NCBI GenBank assembly: GCA_030762175.1
Contig: CM060842.1
Location: forward strand, 48,036,501 to 48,100,500
Direction: 5' to 3'
Origin: Metallyticus violacea
Taxonomy: Eukaryota; Arthropoda; Insecta; Mantodea; Metallyticidae
Length of the DNA: 64,000 bases
In this document: one piece after another, positions 37,401 to 49,400 of the stretch
How positions within the stretch are numbered: the stretch's first letter is position 1
Layout of the letters: each line of letters begins with the position of its first letter
The notes under the pieces: generated by a model
What the model was told of the DNA's origin: nothing
Databases searched by the model: none
The model's input: only the letters and a program-made list of their open reading frames with translations
Translations under genes and position numbers: made by a program

Positions 37401-40400
37401 TACCATATTTATACATAACAATCTCCCCCCTCCTTCCCCCTTTCCCCAATTTTTAGAAATAAAAGCTATTTTATGCCAGGAAAAAGTTTAGAGGAAAAAA
37501 TCAGAGCTTCATACTAACATCAAACCTTACATGGCATATTCTGAGCTGTTTTTAATTTTGACATTCCAGAAAGATTGAACATTAAGTGAATAAATTGTAC
37601 TTATGAGTTAGTACAAACATGTTGAGTACCTTAGTGTAGGATAATATTAAACAGTCGATAATACGGCAACATTGAAGTCTTTATTTAATTATGTATTAAA
37701 TGATGGTAAACTACCAAGTCACCCATGAAAAGTACTGGGTCTTAATGTTTTTGACATCCATTTCATCCTAACTGCCCAGTTGGCAGTCAGGGTGATAACT
37801 CCAGATGAAGCAGACATAATATTCATGCAATTGACTCAAGTTCTCACAATTACAACTAAAATTACAATGAAAATAAATATATACCTTATAACAGAACATG
37901 TTGGAAATATTGTCCTGCTAAATCCACACAATTCTGGCATCTCTTTAGAAAACTATCATTAACAAGCATCAGTTCATCTTCTGAAATTGAGTCCGTTTCT
38001 TGCTTGATATTTTCTTTCATTTCTTCTGATGTGTGGGGGTTTGTTCCATGTATTTTATTTTAAGTTTTTCCTCTAAATAAACATCACATACTGATGGTAT
38101 GTCTTTTGGCATTTTTGTTATTCTCAAAAAATATGGCCCTGTTACTTTGTATGCATGAAAATGCACACCATAAACAAACTTTTTTCATCATGCACAGTAT
38201 TTGTTATTTTGCATCAAAAAGTGACCATGTAAATAGAACCATGCTTCATCAATAAAGAATATAAAGTGTGAATCAACTACTCTATTATTAGCATTCCATA
38301 ACATCAAAGCACAGAAATTTACCTTAATATTAGAATATGTCTGCTATTCATGGACAACAGTAATCTTATATGCTTTTAAGTCTCATCAGCTTCTGAAGAT
38401 AACTATGTGTGTAGTTTTGCAACATCTCTTGTCATATGATATGTGCTTATTTTCATTGTAATTGTGAGAACTTGAATCATTTGTGCTTATATTATACCTG
38501 CTTTGCTGGAAGTTGTTTTGTACAAAAAAATACAAAATTAAGTATACATAATATTTCCTATATTAATGTATTCAACCTCTTCACACTAACTCCATTTGTT
38601 TGATTCTTTTTTTAATGAATTTATTTCCATAACCAACATAATTGAATTTACATAAAATATACAAAAATTTACAATCCATTTTTTTCAATAATTTGATACA
38701 ACTGTTAACAACTGAACCCAATGTACACAACTCCAGGTTTACTTACTGTTAGTAAGTAAATGGAATTAATGTGAACAGGTTGAATACATTAATGTACGAA
38801 TTTAGTAAGTAAATGGAGTTAGTGTAAAGAGGTACAGTATATTAATGTAGGATATATTACAGCTTCTTAAGCACAATTTATTCACTTAATACATAATATC
38901 ATTATTACTGACAATTTTTATTTTTCATAATTATTTGACATCATGGTTACTAACTTTTAAATAAATTACAAACCATTAGGCTGTTTAAAATAAGCATTTA
39001 AATTTTGCCAGTCCAGGAATTTTCCATTTAGCCAACAATATTCAATACTGGAGTAAACTATGGGATGAAATGAATTAAATACTGGTATGATTGACTAAAA
39101 CAGGAAAAAATGATAAATACGAATACTGATCTTCAAAATGACTGAATCATTAATTGATTATTCAGATCATTTGAGTATGTCACAAGTTTTGTGTGTGTGC
39201 CTGTTTTTTTTTTTAATTAAATTAATATGATAAAATTTTCAAACTGAATACAACAATTAACCATGAAATTACCAACTCTTATCCTCAACACCATCGTGTT
39301 TTTATGAGATATGGGATGTTCAGACTCTCTACCCCTGTATTTTAGTGTAAAAATGAGTTAAAAATGGGGTTCCTATTGCAAGTAAATATCATATGTATTA
39401 AGTTACCATGTAGCTCCATTTGAAGGATCAGGATCAAAGGAAAGGTTGCAAGGAGTTGGCATTACTCTCACACCTGAATAAAAGGAAAAATTAAATAGAT
39501 TGCATTGTAATAGTGCTATTTCATTCTAAAGAACAATAAAAATTTACACTTATATTCTGTAATCCATTTTATTGCATGCAGCTACCTTGGTGTCTGTAAT
39601 ATAATTTTCTAACACTTTCTAAATATTAATTTAATTTAGCCTTATAAAATTAACAAAATTTTAAGAAAATTAACATTACATTAACTTATTTTCTCTCTTA
39701 TGTTTTTTTTTTTCTTCTCCCATTTTAATGTGTTTAAAATCCCACACCAACTGCTAAAGTCAAAGATAATGACTTTTCTTTCCAAAACTTGTTAAATTAA
39801 TTACTAATGGATTGCCATGGACGATTAGCAAAAACAATGGTTTTCTTGCTCTTTGTGCTAGAAGAACCTTTCCCACTGTGTCATCTACCAGGTGCCTGCC
39901 TATACACACATAGTTAGAACATATCGTGAAAATAAACACATGCACTAAGTTCAATTAGGTTACCATCTGCGAACTAGATGTTTATCTTGCAGATACTGCT
40001 TTCAAATAGAATTAAATCTTCAACTGTAGGGAAATGTATCACCAATGATAAGAGTAGTAAGAGATCTCCCAAAATATACTGATTATGGATTGCACACTTC
40101 CTAAATTTCAAGTCTTCAGTGATGGCATATGTAATTTCCTTCCTTTGTTCAGTATCTAGTAATCCTCAACTCAGTATGGAAAAGGTAAGTCAGTTTTCAG
40201 CCCTCATAACCAGTGATAATCATTGTCAATAATCCATTCTATTCTAATGATGTAAATTCACTCAGAAAGTGAAGTAAAATATATGATCCTTTTGATCATC
40301 CAATCATGCCCAACAATTTTGCAACCAGTGACACAAGAGAACATGGTTCCAGCTATACATGAAATTTTTCCCATCTGCAGCAAATATAGTACCAAATTTC

Positions 40401-43400
40401 ACATTTTAATTAAAACAACATTTATATTAACTTAAACTTAAGTATTCATTTTTTACACTAAACTCCATTCACTTACACAAAAGTAAGATGTGTTTCGGGA
40501 GAATCTCTCCCATCTTTAGTTGCTCACTGAACCGCCATTACTGGAAACTATGACTGGACAAATGGATGTTCCTGTGGTGGCCTCTGTTGGTTGAAGTAGG
40601 AAGTTGCTGAGCTCATCCATAGGAGGAAACTCAAAATTCATTAGGTTTTCTCTATTTTTTAACATGAAAATTTTTTCCCAAGTGGATAACTTCAATGGGT
40701 TGTGAAGATGTTTCAGCAGTTTAATTCCTGGTTTTATTTCATAGTTTTTGGTGCAAAAGTGAGCTGTTACTGCTGATTTATCCACCTGTTTAAACCGAAT
40801 ATTCCTATGTTCTTTCCTCCGAATTTCCTAATTTCTTTTTGCTTTGCCTATGTAGCTCTGTTCACAATCTGCACATTTTATTTTGTAAATTCCTGATTTC
40901 TGTTCTGTTGGTATGGAGTCTTTTACTGTGCAACCTAATGAAACTACCATCCAATTTACCACAACAAGTTCAAGAAAATCTTCAAAGAACATGGAATAAT
41001 GTTAGTCCCATAGAACAGATACATCAAGAATTTATTAGGTTGTACAGTAAAAGACTCCATACCAACAGAACAGAAATCAGGAATTTACGATATAAAATGT
41101 GCAGATTGTGAACAGAGTTACATAGGCAAAACAAAAAGAAATTTGGAAATTCGGAGGAAAGAACATTATAGGAATATTCGGTTTAAACAGGTGGATAAAT
41201 CAGCAGTAGCAGCTCACTTTTGGACCAAAAACCATGAAATAAAACTGGGAATTAAACTACTGAAACATCTTCACAACCCATTGGAGTTATCCACTTGGGA
41301 AAAAATTTTCATGTTAAAAAATAGAGAAAACCTAATGAATTTTGAGTTTCCTCCTATGGATGAGCTCAGCAACTTCCTACTTCAACCAACAGAGGCCACC
41401 ACAGGAACATCCGTTTGTCCAGCCATAGTTTCGAGTAATGGCAGTTCAGTGAGCAACTAAAGATGGGAGAGATTCTCCTGAAACGCGTCACTTTTGTGTA
41501 AGTGAATGGAGTTTACACGTAAAAAATGAATACCTAAGTTTAGGTTATATTGCCACTCCATTGTCAACAGCTTCTTAAGTACAACATTTAACATTTATAT
41601 TATTAAAAAAAAACAATAACATTCTAATTTTATTGTTAGAATGACAATGTTTTTATTGCTATTAATAATGTTTTTATTGTATATCCTCACTTCAAAGGCA
41701 ATATGCCAGATGTGCTCCTTAAATGCCAAAAGATGTTTAATTTAATCCTCTTCATTTATTTACTACTACATATCCAGTGTTATTTTGTTTTGTTGATTAC
41801 AGAACATTCCAGATTACTTAAATTTACATGCTTGATTTCTCACTTTCATTCTCTGGTAAGAAGCAATCAAATTAATAATTACTGGAATGATGCTTCAAGA
41901 AGGACTGCAGCTAACACTAAATACAGTGGACTAGATGAAAAATACTCCAATTTATGTCCCTCCCTATTGCCCCAGTGATGATGCATGTCCATCATGAATT
42001 CATCTATGCATAAATCACAAGTTATTTCATTTCTCAGCATTTCCATATATATGAATGTTGCAATTCTTCTCCCAGAAAGTCTTGATTGCCATTTTTCCTG
42101 GAACTGAGATTACAGTTATCCAGCTATTTGTTTAGGTTATATTGATATATTATATTAGGAATGGCGTGTATCAGAGTTTGCTAAGGAAAATAACATCACA
42201 TCTCTGCAATCCATTTCAATACGTGTTTAGTGCTAACAGAGATCAAGTATGGAAGCGAGAGTAATAATTCATTCTTTATGTATTAAGGCACCCTCAGATA
42301 TTCTTAATAATATGAAAAACAGGAAATTTATTAGTTTCTTCCTCATTTTTTAATGGCAACACTGGAGATTACCAGGTATTTCATGGCAATGTGTTACTTA
42401 ATTAGCTGGTGAGTCAATTTAATACTCTTATGCTTCACTTACCATTGAATTATACAGAACATGTTTCACAGGCCATTGCCCACATCATCAGTTGTGAGTC
42501 GACTGCCAGATTTGTTGAACTTGACGTTGTGGACATTTTATGAATTTTTGGATTAATTTGTCTTCTGTTAGGATCTAAAAGTTCATCACCTCTCATATAC
42601 TTTTTAACATTTTCCCCCATATTTCCAGCTCCAAAAGTTTATCTACGAATGTTAGTAATTTGATTTCCATTTCTATATCATGTTTATCTCTCCAAAAGTG
42701 ATGTGCAACTGTTAATTTATCTATGTGCCTGATTATTCTCCAGTGCTTTTACAGCCAAATTCAAATGCTTACTTTTGTTTTGCCTATATATACTTTGTTG
42801 CATTCCGAGCTGTTGATTTTGATATATTCCTGGTTTCTTCTCATTAGGGATTCTATCATCATCAGAGTTGAACAGATCATCAAGACTGAATTTGTTCACT
42901 GGGGCAGTAATACCGAATTCTCAGAATATTTTCTGGAATTTTTGGTGGTCCAAGGATAAGTAAATTTCCTGTGAGTGATAGTTTCTTTTTTGCTGTCAAT
43001 GTTGTAACTTATTTTAACCCGTTCTCTTATCTGAATTTCTTGATTTTCTTGTCTGCAAGTTCAGACACAAAATAGTTTTAAATTGAATGTGTTACTGCTA
43101 TTGTATGAAAGCAATACATACAACTAATAGTATGTGTAATGGGGCTGGATTATTAAGGTTTATTCTGCACTTTACATGAAAGGCTTTCAAACATGTTGAT
43201 CAACCTCATTAGTCACTTTTGGGTTACATTTTTCTTGAATTACCATTGCCCCATCAATAGGTTTAATTTATTCATTCACAGTATTCTGCCCCAGGGCAGG
43301 TTGTGCACTGCATACTTAAAATCTTGCCATGTTTACAGCTTTTCTTGGGAGAGATTCTGTGGTAGCTTCCCACTGCCTATGTGTTTCATAGGAAGGAAAG

Positions 43401-46400
43401 AAAGAATGAAAAAGAAAGAGAGAGAGAAATTTTCCACCATTCCCTCCCATTACCTAATAAGTCCTAATATACCATCATCTCCACTGTCTAACCTTGCTGC
43501 CTAAACACATATTAAGTACCTACCAATTTAGAAGATTACAATTGTCTTGGATTGCTTACCTGAGCTTATTCTTAAGGTTTGTAAGTTCCCTTGACATGGT
43601 TTCTTGCGACTCCATCATGTCTTCCATCTCTCGCTGTGCTTTTCTTTTCTGAGCCTTCTCACGGCTGATTTCTTCTTCTGCTTCATCCAGCTGTCGTTTC
43701 AGAGCCTTCACTCTGGCATTCACCTTTTAGAGAAAAAATATGCAAGAACCTTATTACTCATAACCTATAGCTATTTCATAATAAATGAACAGAAGATAAA
43801 GAAATTGGCCAATGCAAAAAGGACAAAAATAAACAAGTAAAGAAAGGTGAAAGTGTAAATATTCCAAATAAATATAAATACAATTACCTAAGACAATAAT
43901 TTTATTTTATTAGTTCTGTTTATAACTATTAATTTTTCTACTTCATGTTATGGAGAGCTGAAAATAATGAGTTCTGATCCAAGAATCATTCTAATTAACC
44001 TATTCACTAAGATGTACAACCAACTTTAAATGTGATAATTGTAATTATAGTGAAAATATAGAATAATAAGGAATATTTAAAGAATAATTAGGAAAAAGTC
44101 TCAGAAACGTAATAATTAAAGTTTGCATATAATTAATGACTTATTGTGCATCTCCTTGTTAAGTAATTTATTTATTAAATAATTCAAAGAAATCAAGAAT
44201 GACTACTACTCTTTATTTCATGACCAAAATATATACTATTTCACGCAAGGCATAACTGCATTGTACTAATGCTTATAATTTCATTTAGAGTACCTTTGGT
44301 TCCAAATGTGATTCTGGTATAGTATTTTTTGAATAATTTTTGCCTCTTTTAAGGGCTGATCATGTAAGATAAACCAGAATTGCATACTTTTTTGAATTTC
44401 ATTTTAAGATGCAAGTCCCCTTATTCAATTATCATTTAAAGTTCTGCCCTTCTCCTTAACCTGTTCATGATACCACTAAGGTAATGAATCATTCCAGATG
44501 TGGATCAAAATTCCTCTGATGGCAAAATAAATGAGAACAAAATAAAAAAAATTCAACCAGAGATTGCGAAAAAAATGGTTTAATTTGCTTTAAACAATGA
44601 AGCTTTCTCTCGTTTATTCAGAAAAGCTGTAAGTTGGAAAACTACATATAAAATGCAATCAACACTTTTATTAATATTTACTATAATTCTTAAACACACA
44701 CTTTTTTTAAATTCTATAATGTAATTTCATTTAAGTTATCTTCAATTAATTGTGTTCCTCACCTTCTCTACTTGTTCCTTGTATTGGTCAGCATGTCTTC
44801 TTTCATCCTCCAGTTGCATTACCAATTCCTTCAATTTTTTGTCTTGTTTGCGGTTTATCTTCTGTTGGGCAAATCTTTCTCTAAAACATCCAATTCAAAA
44901 GCATTGTATTTTTTCACAGCAAGTTGAAGTATGCCTATTAACTTTAAAAGTGATATAAATTCATGATATTCTTTACTACAATGAATATCAATTAATGTTA
45001 GAAAAAGGGCCTAAGATGGATATTTTTGCTGCATCTATAATGTGCAAAAAAATTATTATATGCTGTTAAATCAGAAATATCCACTTATGCAATATGCCAT
45101 TCTTGAATATGGGAGGGAAGAGGAGGGAATCCAGATTTAAAAACCAGTTTTAAAAAACAAGATTAAAACTCATGGGACAAGAGTCATTTTTTGGCTAAAA
45201 ATGACATTTATGATTTTTAGATTAATACATATCATAAATACAATACATAAAAGTATCCAGGAGTCTTAGGGATCAAACAAATAAATTAATTTTTAATTTT
45301 ACACCTTTTTAAAGCTACAGAGCAACAATTGAATGCTAGGTGCCACTGCTTTAAATGCCCATTAATGACAGCCACACTCCTTTTTATAATATTTCATCAA
45401 ATAATCACTTTTTTAAGTTGTTCTTTCTGCATAGTGTGTTATAAACAGGTCTTTTCTGTATTGTGCTGCTACCTAGTGGCAAGTCACATAGATATGTACC
45501 ACATTTTCAATACAACTTCCACATAAATTAATATTGTGCAATTTTATCCAATAAATCATTTTTCCTGTAACATTTATGTATTTCATCTATATTTACCTTT
45601 AGTTACTGCATTCTTTATTGTCATTTTCACACATATTTTAGTGAACAAATGACTTAGAATGGGAGTTCAGAACAGAGATAATCTATAGAATTTATTAAAT
45701 GCATGTTTACACAAAATAAATTTTTTTCAAATAAGCATTTTTCAATATAGAAAATGTCACTTGTACTTGTATCAATTTTGGTCAAATTTCAGTTAAAAAT
45801 GTTCACATATGCTCTGGAGAGAGGTGTTAACAAATCTAGTATTATTTTTGGTTTATACTTATTAGTTTCTGCATTAAAAAAAATTAATTAAGTTTATTCT
45901 GAAACAATAGTTTAAACTTTTTTACAAAAAATTATTTGGAGGAAACAAGATCAATACTCCTGCAAGTAATGCTATGATAACATAACAATTAACTTATTTA
46001 ATAACCCTAATAATAAGAAATGAGATGAAAATAAAAATATTTACTTTTTTCAATATTACTGATCCAAGCAAGCTTTTGAAAATTGGCATTGTTTTGCAAA
46101 GTAATTTTATAAAAAATGTATACCTCTGAAATTAATTATAATAAAGATATTAAATTTTGCACAGTATTTACATGTCATAATTATATAAATCAATAGCTTA
46201 AAAATTTAGAAATTAGAAATTATAGTCCAGTGTCCCTTAAGGCTATGCTTTTAGGATTAGTAAATATGACATTCAAATTAAATTATGATCAATGATAAAT
46301 CATGATAGAAAAATAAAATATTGCCAATATGGTAGGAACAATGAGAACCACTTACTTTGCCTCAGCCTCCAGCTGTTCTTCCAAATTATTGATCTTGCTT

Positions 46401-49400
46401 TCCAGTGTAGCAATGGTAGCCTTTGTCTTGGTTCTCTGTGCTGTCTCCAACTCCACCAATTTTGCTTTCAGCTCTTTATTCTGCCTCTCTAGCAGCATGC
46501 GCCCAGTTTCCAGCTTCTGTGTTGTTGACCTTTCTGCAGCCAAGTCTATAAACAAAATATTAATCCCATAAAGATCAATAATCTTTAAATCTCAAGTAAG
46601 CAAATATAAAGTTGGTGTTATAACAGAGATGAATAGCAGAAAATATGTGTGGAGATTGCATTCTTGAATGTGAACAAACTAAAATACAGTGTAAATAATA
46701 TAGTTAAAAGTAGAACAATTTATTATTAGAGATAGTTAAGAAAATAATTTTGATTGAATAAAAGAACAGTCTTAAGAAAGTCAGAAAATTTGGGCAAAGT
46801 AAGGACAAAATGGATGAGAAATAAATAAGCAGAAAGGGAAAGATGATAATATATTAGTGGACAAGTTTAAATAAGAGACGGGGTTCATAACAGAATTGAA
46901 ATAAACAAGCAGGAAGGTGGCAATGATAATATATTAGTGGGCACTTAAATATGAGAGGGGGTTCATAACAAATTATATAAGTGTATGAGGAGGATCCACA
47001 AGACAACAAAACCATAGAACTATAGTATAAGAGGCTCTAAGGAATTAAAGCAAACCATAGAATTGTACACCTATACATTTTTGTAATAAGTATAGAGAAA
47101 TTTAGTGCAAATACACTGTATTCTAATTTTTCTATTAAAACTTGAGAAACAAGAGAATTTTTTTCAAAAATTAAGATTCTAAAACATATCACTGTATCTT
47201 TATGAAGATTAAAAAGAAATTGCTAAACAATACTGTAAATGATTTTAGAGTTTAATTATGTCTCAGCCTTTTAGAACTGCAGGCAATTTTCACCATGCCT
47301 ATCACAGAATGTACCTTAACTGCACTAACCTTTAATCAATTACTGATTAAAGGTTAATATTAACCTTTATTGACATGAGGATTTGGAAATCCATTTCTAC
47401 TCAATGGTTTCAGTAATGACTGTTGTGAAATGTATATGTAGTATTTAGTATTTACTTCTCATGCATCACATAGATTTTTTTTAAATACAAATAAAAAAAA
47501 ACATTACTTTTAAATATAACAATTAGGAACAGTGTCTTCTGCAATTCCAGAAGGCACCGACTCCAATAAAAATTTATTTCAATTTGATTGGCTCAGCCTC
47601 TCAGTTTCTGGTTCATCAGCAGCTACCTACTGGAATGTTCAAGGGACTGGGCTTGGATCCAACCAAACACAAAGCACAACATAAAAGTAAAAATGTATAA
47701 ACTTCTAATGATATTCTTTTCTCTGAAAATTTAAAATGAATATACCTTTTTCTGTTTCAAATTTAAAACGAATATGCCTTTTCCTATTTCATACTATCAA
47801 AGACTTTTCAAAACAATAATTCCACATTAATTGCAATTCCAAATAAAAAATGTTAAAACATTTTCCAAATTCATCAATAATGTTTGTAAAATACCTATGC
47901 TTCATGATTATGTATGAAACAATCCATATTAAATCAGAATCCAGGGTATCTTACAAATTATTGCCTTGTAAACAATTACATAATATATAGAGTTAAGAGA
48001 TATATGATTATGTGAAGGCAGTTTTTCTCTAAGTTCATTGGTTTTCTTATTTTAAAGCAACAAATTTATAATATATTTATGAAAATAAACAATTTTGAAA
48101 CATAAACCTGAAAAAATTAATACAGGATTATAAAAAAAAATGATATTATAGCTAAAAGTGTGTTCTACAAATGTGTATGTGACATATTTAATATAAAATT
48201 TCAACAAGAACATAAATCAATTAATTTATAATGGACTACCTTCCTTATGGAAAACAGTTAAAATATATATCTGCTATCTGCTTGAATGCTCACTCTATCT
48301 CTGACAAAAAATATTGCCATTATTAAATTTTCCATCAAGCAAAATTTCTGTAAAAAATATTGTGTTAAATTATATTTGGAACATGCTAGTTGTATCTGTG
48401 CAAGGTTATGGGAAATTGAGCAAAAAGTCATTTGTGCTACTTTGTCGTGAGAATGCTGGTGGATAACTATCAGCATGCAAGTCAGATATACATACCTGCT
48501 CTGTTTTTAGATATACTTTTTTTTTCTACAATAATTAACCTTGAAGTTCAAATTACAATACTATACTTGTCTTAATGCTTTGCAATTTTGCAATATTTCT
48601 ATTTTGCATTAACTTTGTGGGAAAATCATTCAAATTTGCATCAAATAGATAATCTTGTAAAATAATGCCTATGCTTTACAACATCATGTTCGGCAAAAGC
48701 ATGAACTTTAAATAATTGTTCAGATTTCCATTTTAAGGGGTCTGAGAACTATGTCTCTATAAATATGAAAATTTCAGTAAAATAATGGTAACATGTAAAT
48801 TTTTGCATGAAAACTACTGGACTTAGGGATTACATATTAAAAAAAACAATTCACCTTTATATAATTTAGTAGAATAAAATTCATATTAAAATTTAAAAAA
48901 ACACTTGAGGTCTAATTTTCCATTCTATTTCACATGGAACTGCCCTATGTAATTTTCAAAACAAAATGTGAATACAATATAATAACCCGAACCTGTTGTG
49001 AGCTGCTCAATAGAAATCTGTGCCTTGCGTGCTCTGTCCATAAGAATTTCTGAGTTACTCTGTTCTTCTTCTAATTCCTCCTCAAGAGTTGCAATTCTGG
49101 CCTCTAGGCGCCTCTTCTCATCCATTAGGAGTGTCCTGCGGACAGTAAAATTAAGCCTGTTTTAAAACTACTGTGTTAACAACTAAGTTTCAGACAATAT
49201 AATGAATCAATGCTACCTGTTATGGCTCTTTTTGCAGTTAAACTCATTACTTAATGAAAAATGTACATATACAGAGAAGTACTGCAGGAAGCTCAGAAGG
49301 GCTAGTGCTTATCTTTTGTCAAAACTGCTGGAGAGTAAAAATCAATAAAGCAAGCACATTTTTCTAATATAACCATCTCTTATTCTACTTTCTGCTGAAG

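Larger units (their letters stand above)
40425..41555. mobile_element. Inverted pair of PLE 3' ends, each with GIY-YIG
   Basis: Left arm about 40425-40940 (minus) and right arm about 41034-41555 (plus), ~93 bp spacer. Both arms encode the same GIY-YIG C-terminal half and end with TAA, a hammerhead-like remnant and the same terminus (CACTTTTGTGTAAGTGAATG on the right). Arms are roughly 90% alike by eye, so the whole can fold into a hairpin of ~0.5 kb. Confidence 0.85.
25403..43559 (-). other. zip: 18.2-kb last intron of zip
   Basis: Donor AG|GTAAGC (43559) and acceptor TTGTTGGTAG (25403). Contains three DNA-transposon remnants, SINEs, several PLE pieces and candidate exons X1-X3. A block at 27960-28190 looks like an unclassified repeat. 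Confidence 0.9.

Noticed and set aside
39760..39954. 64-codon minus-strand ORF with [17 protein letters not shown]
   Set aside because: Natural-looking, but no splice sites or family match could be supported.
46352..46571. Plus-strand open frames over zip exon D
   Set aside because: Shadow frames of the myosin exon on the other strand; the same applies to 55876-56220 and 61499-61681.
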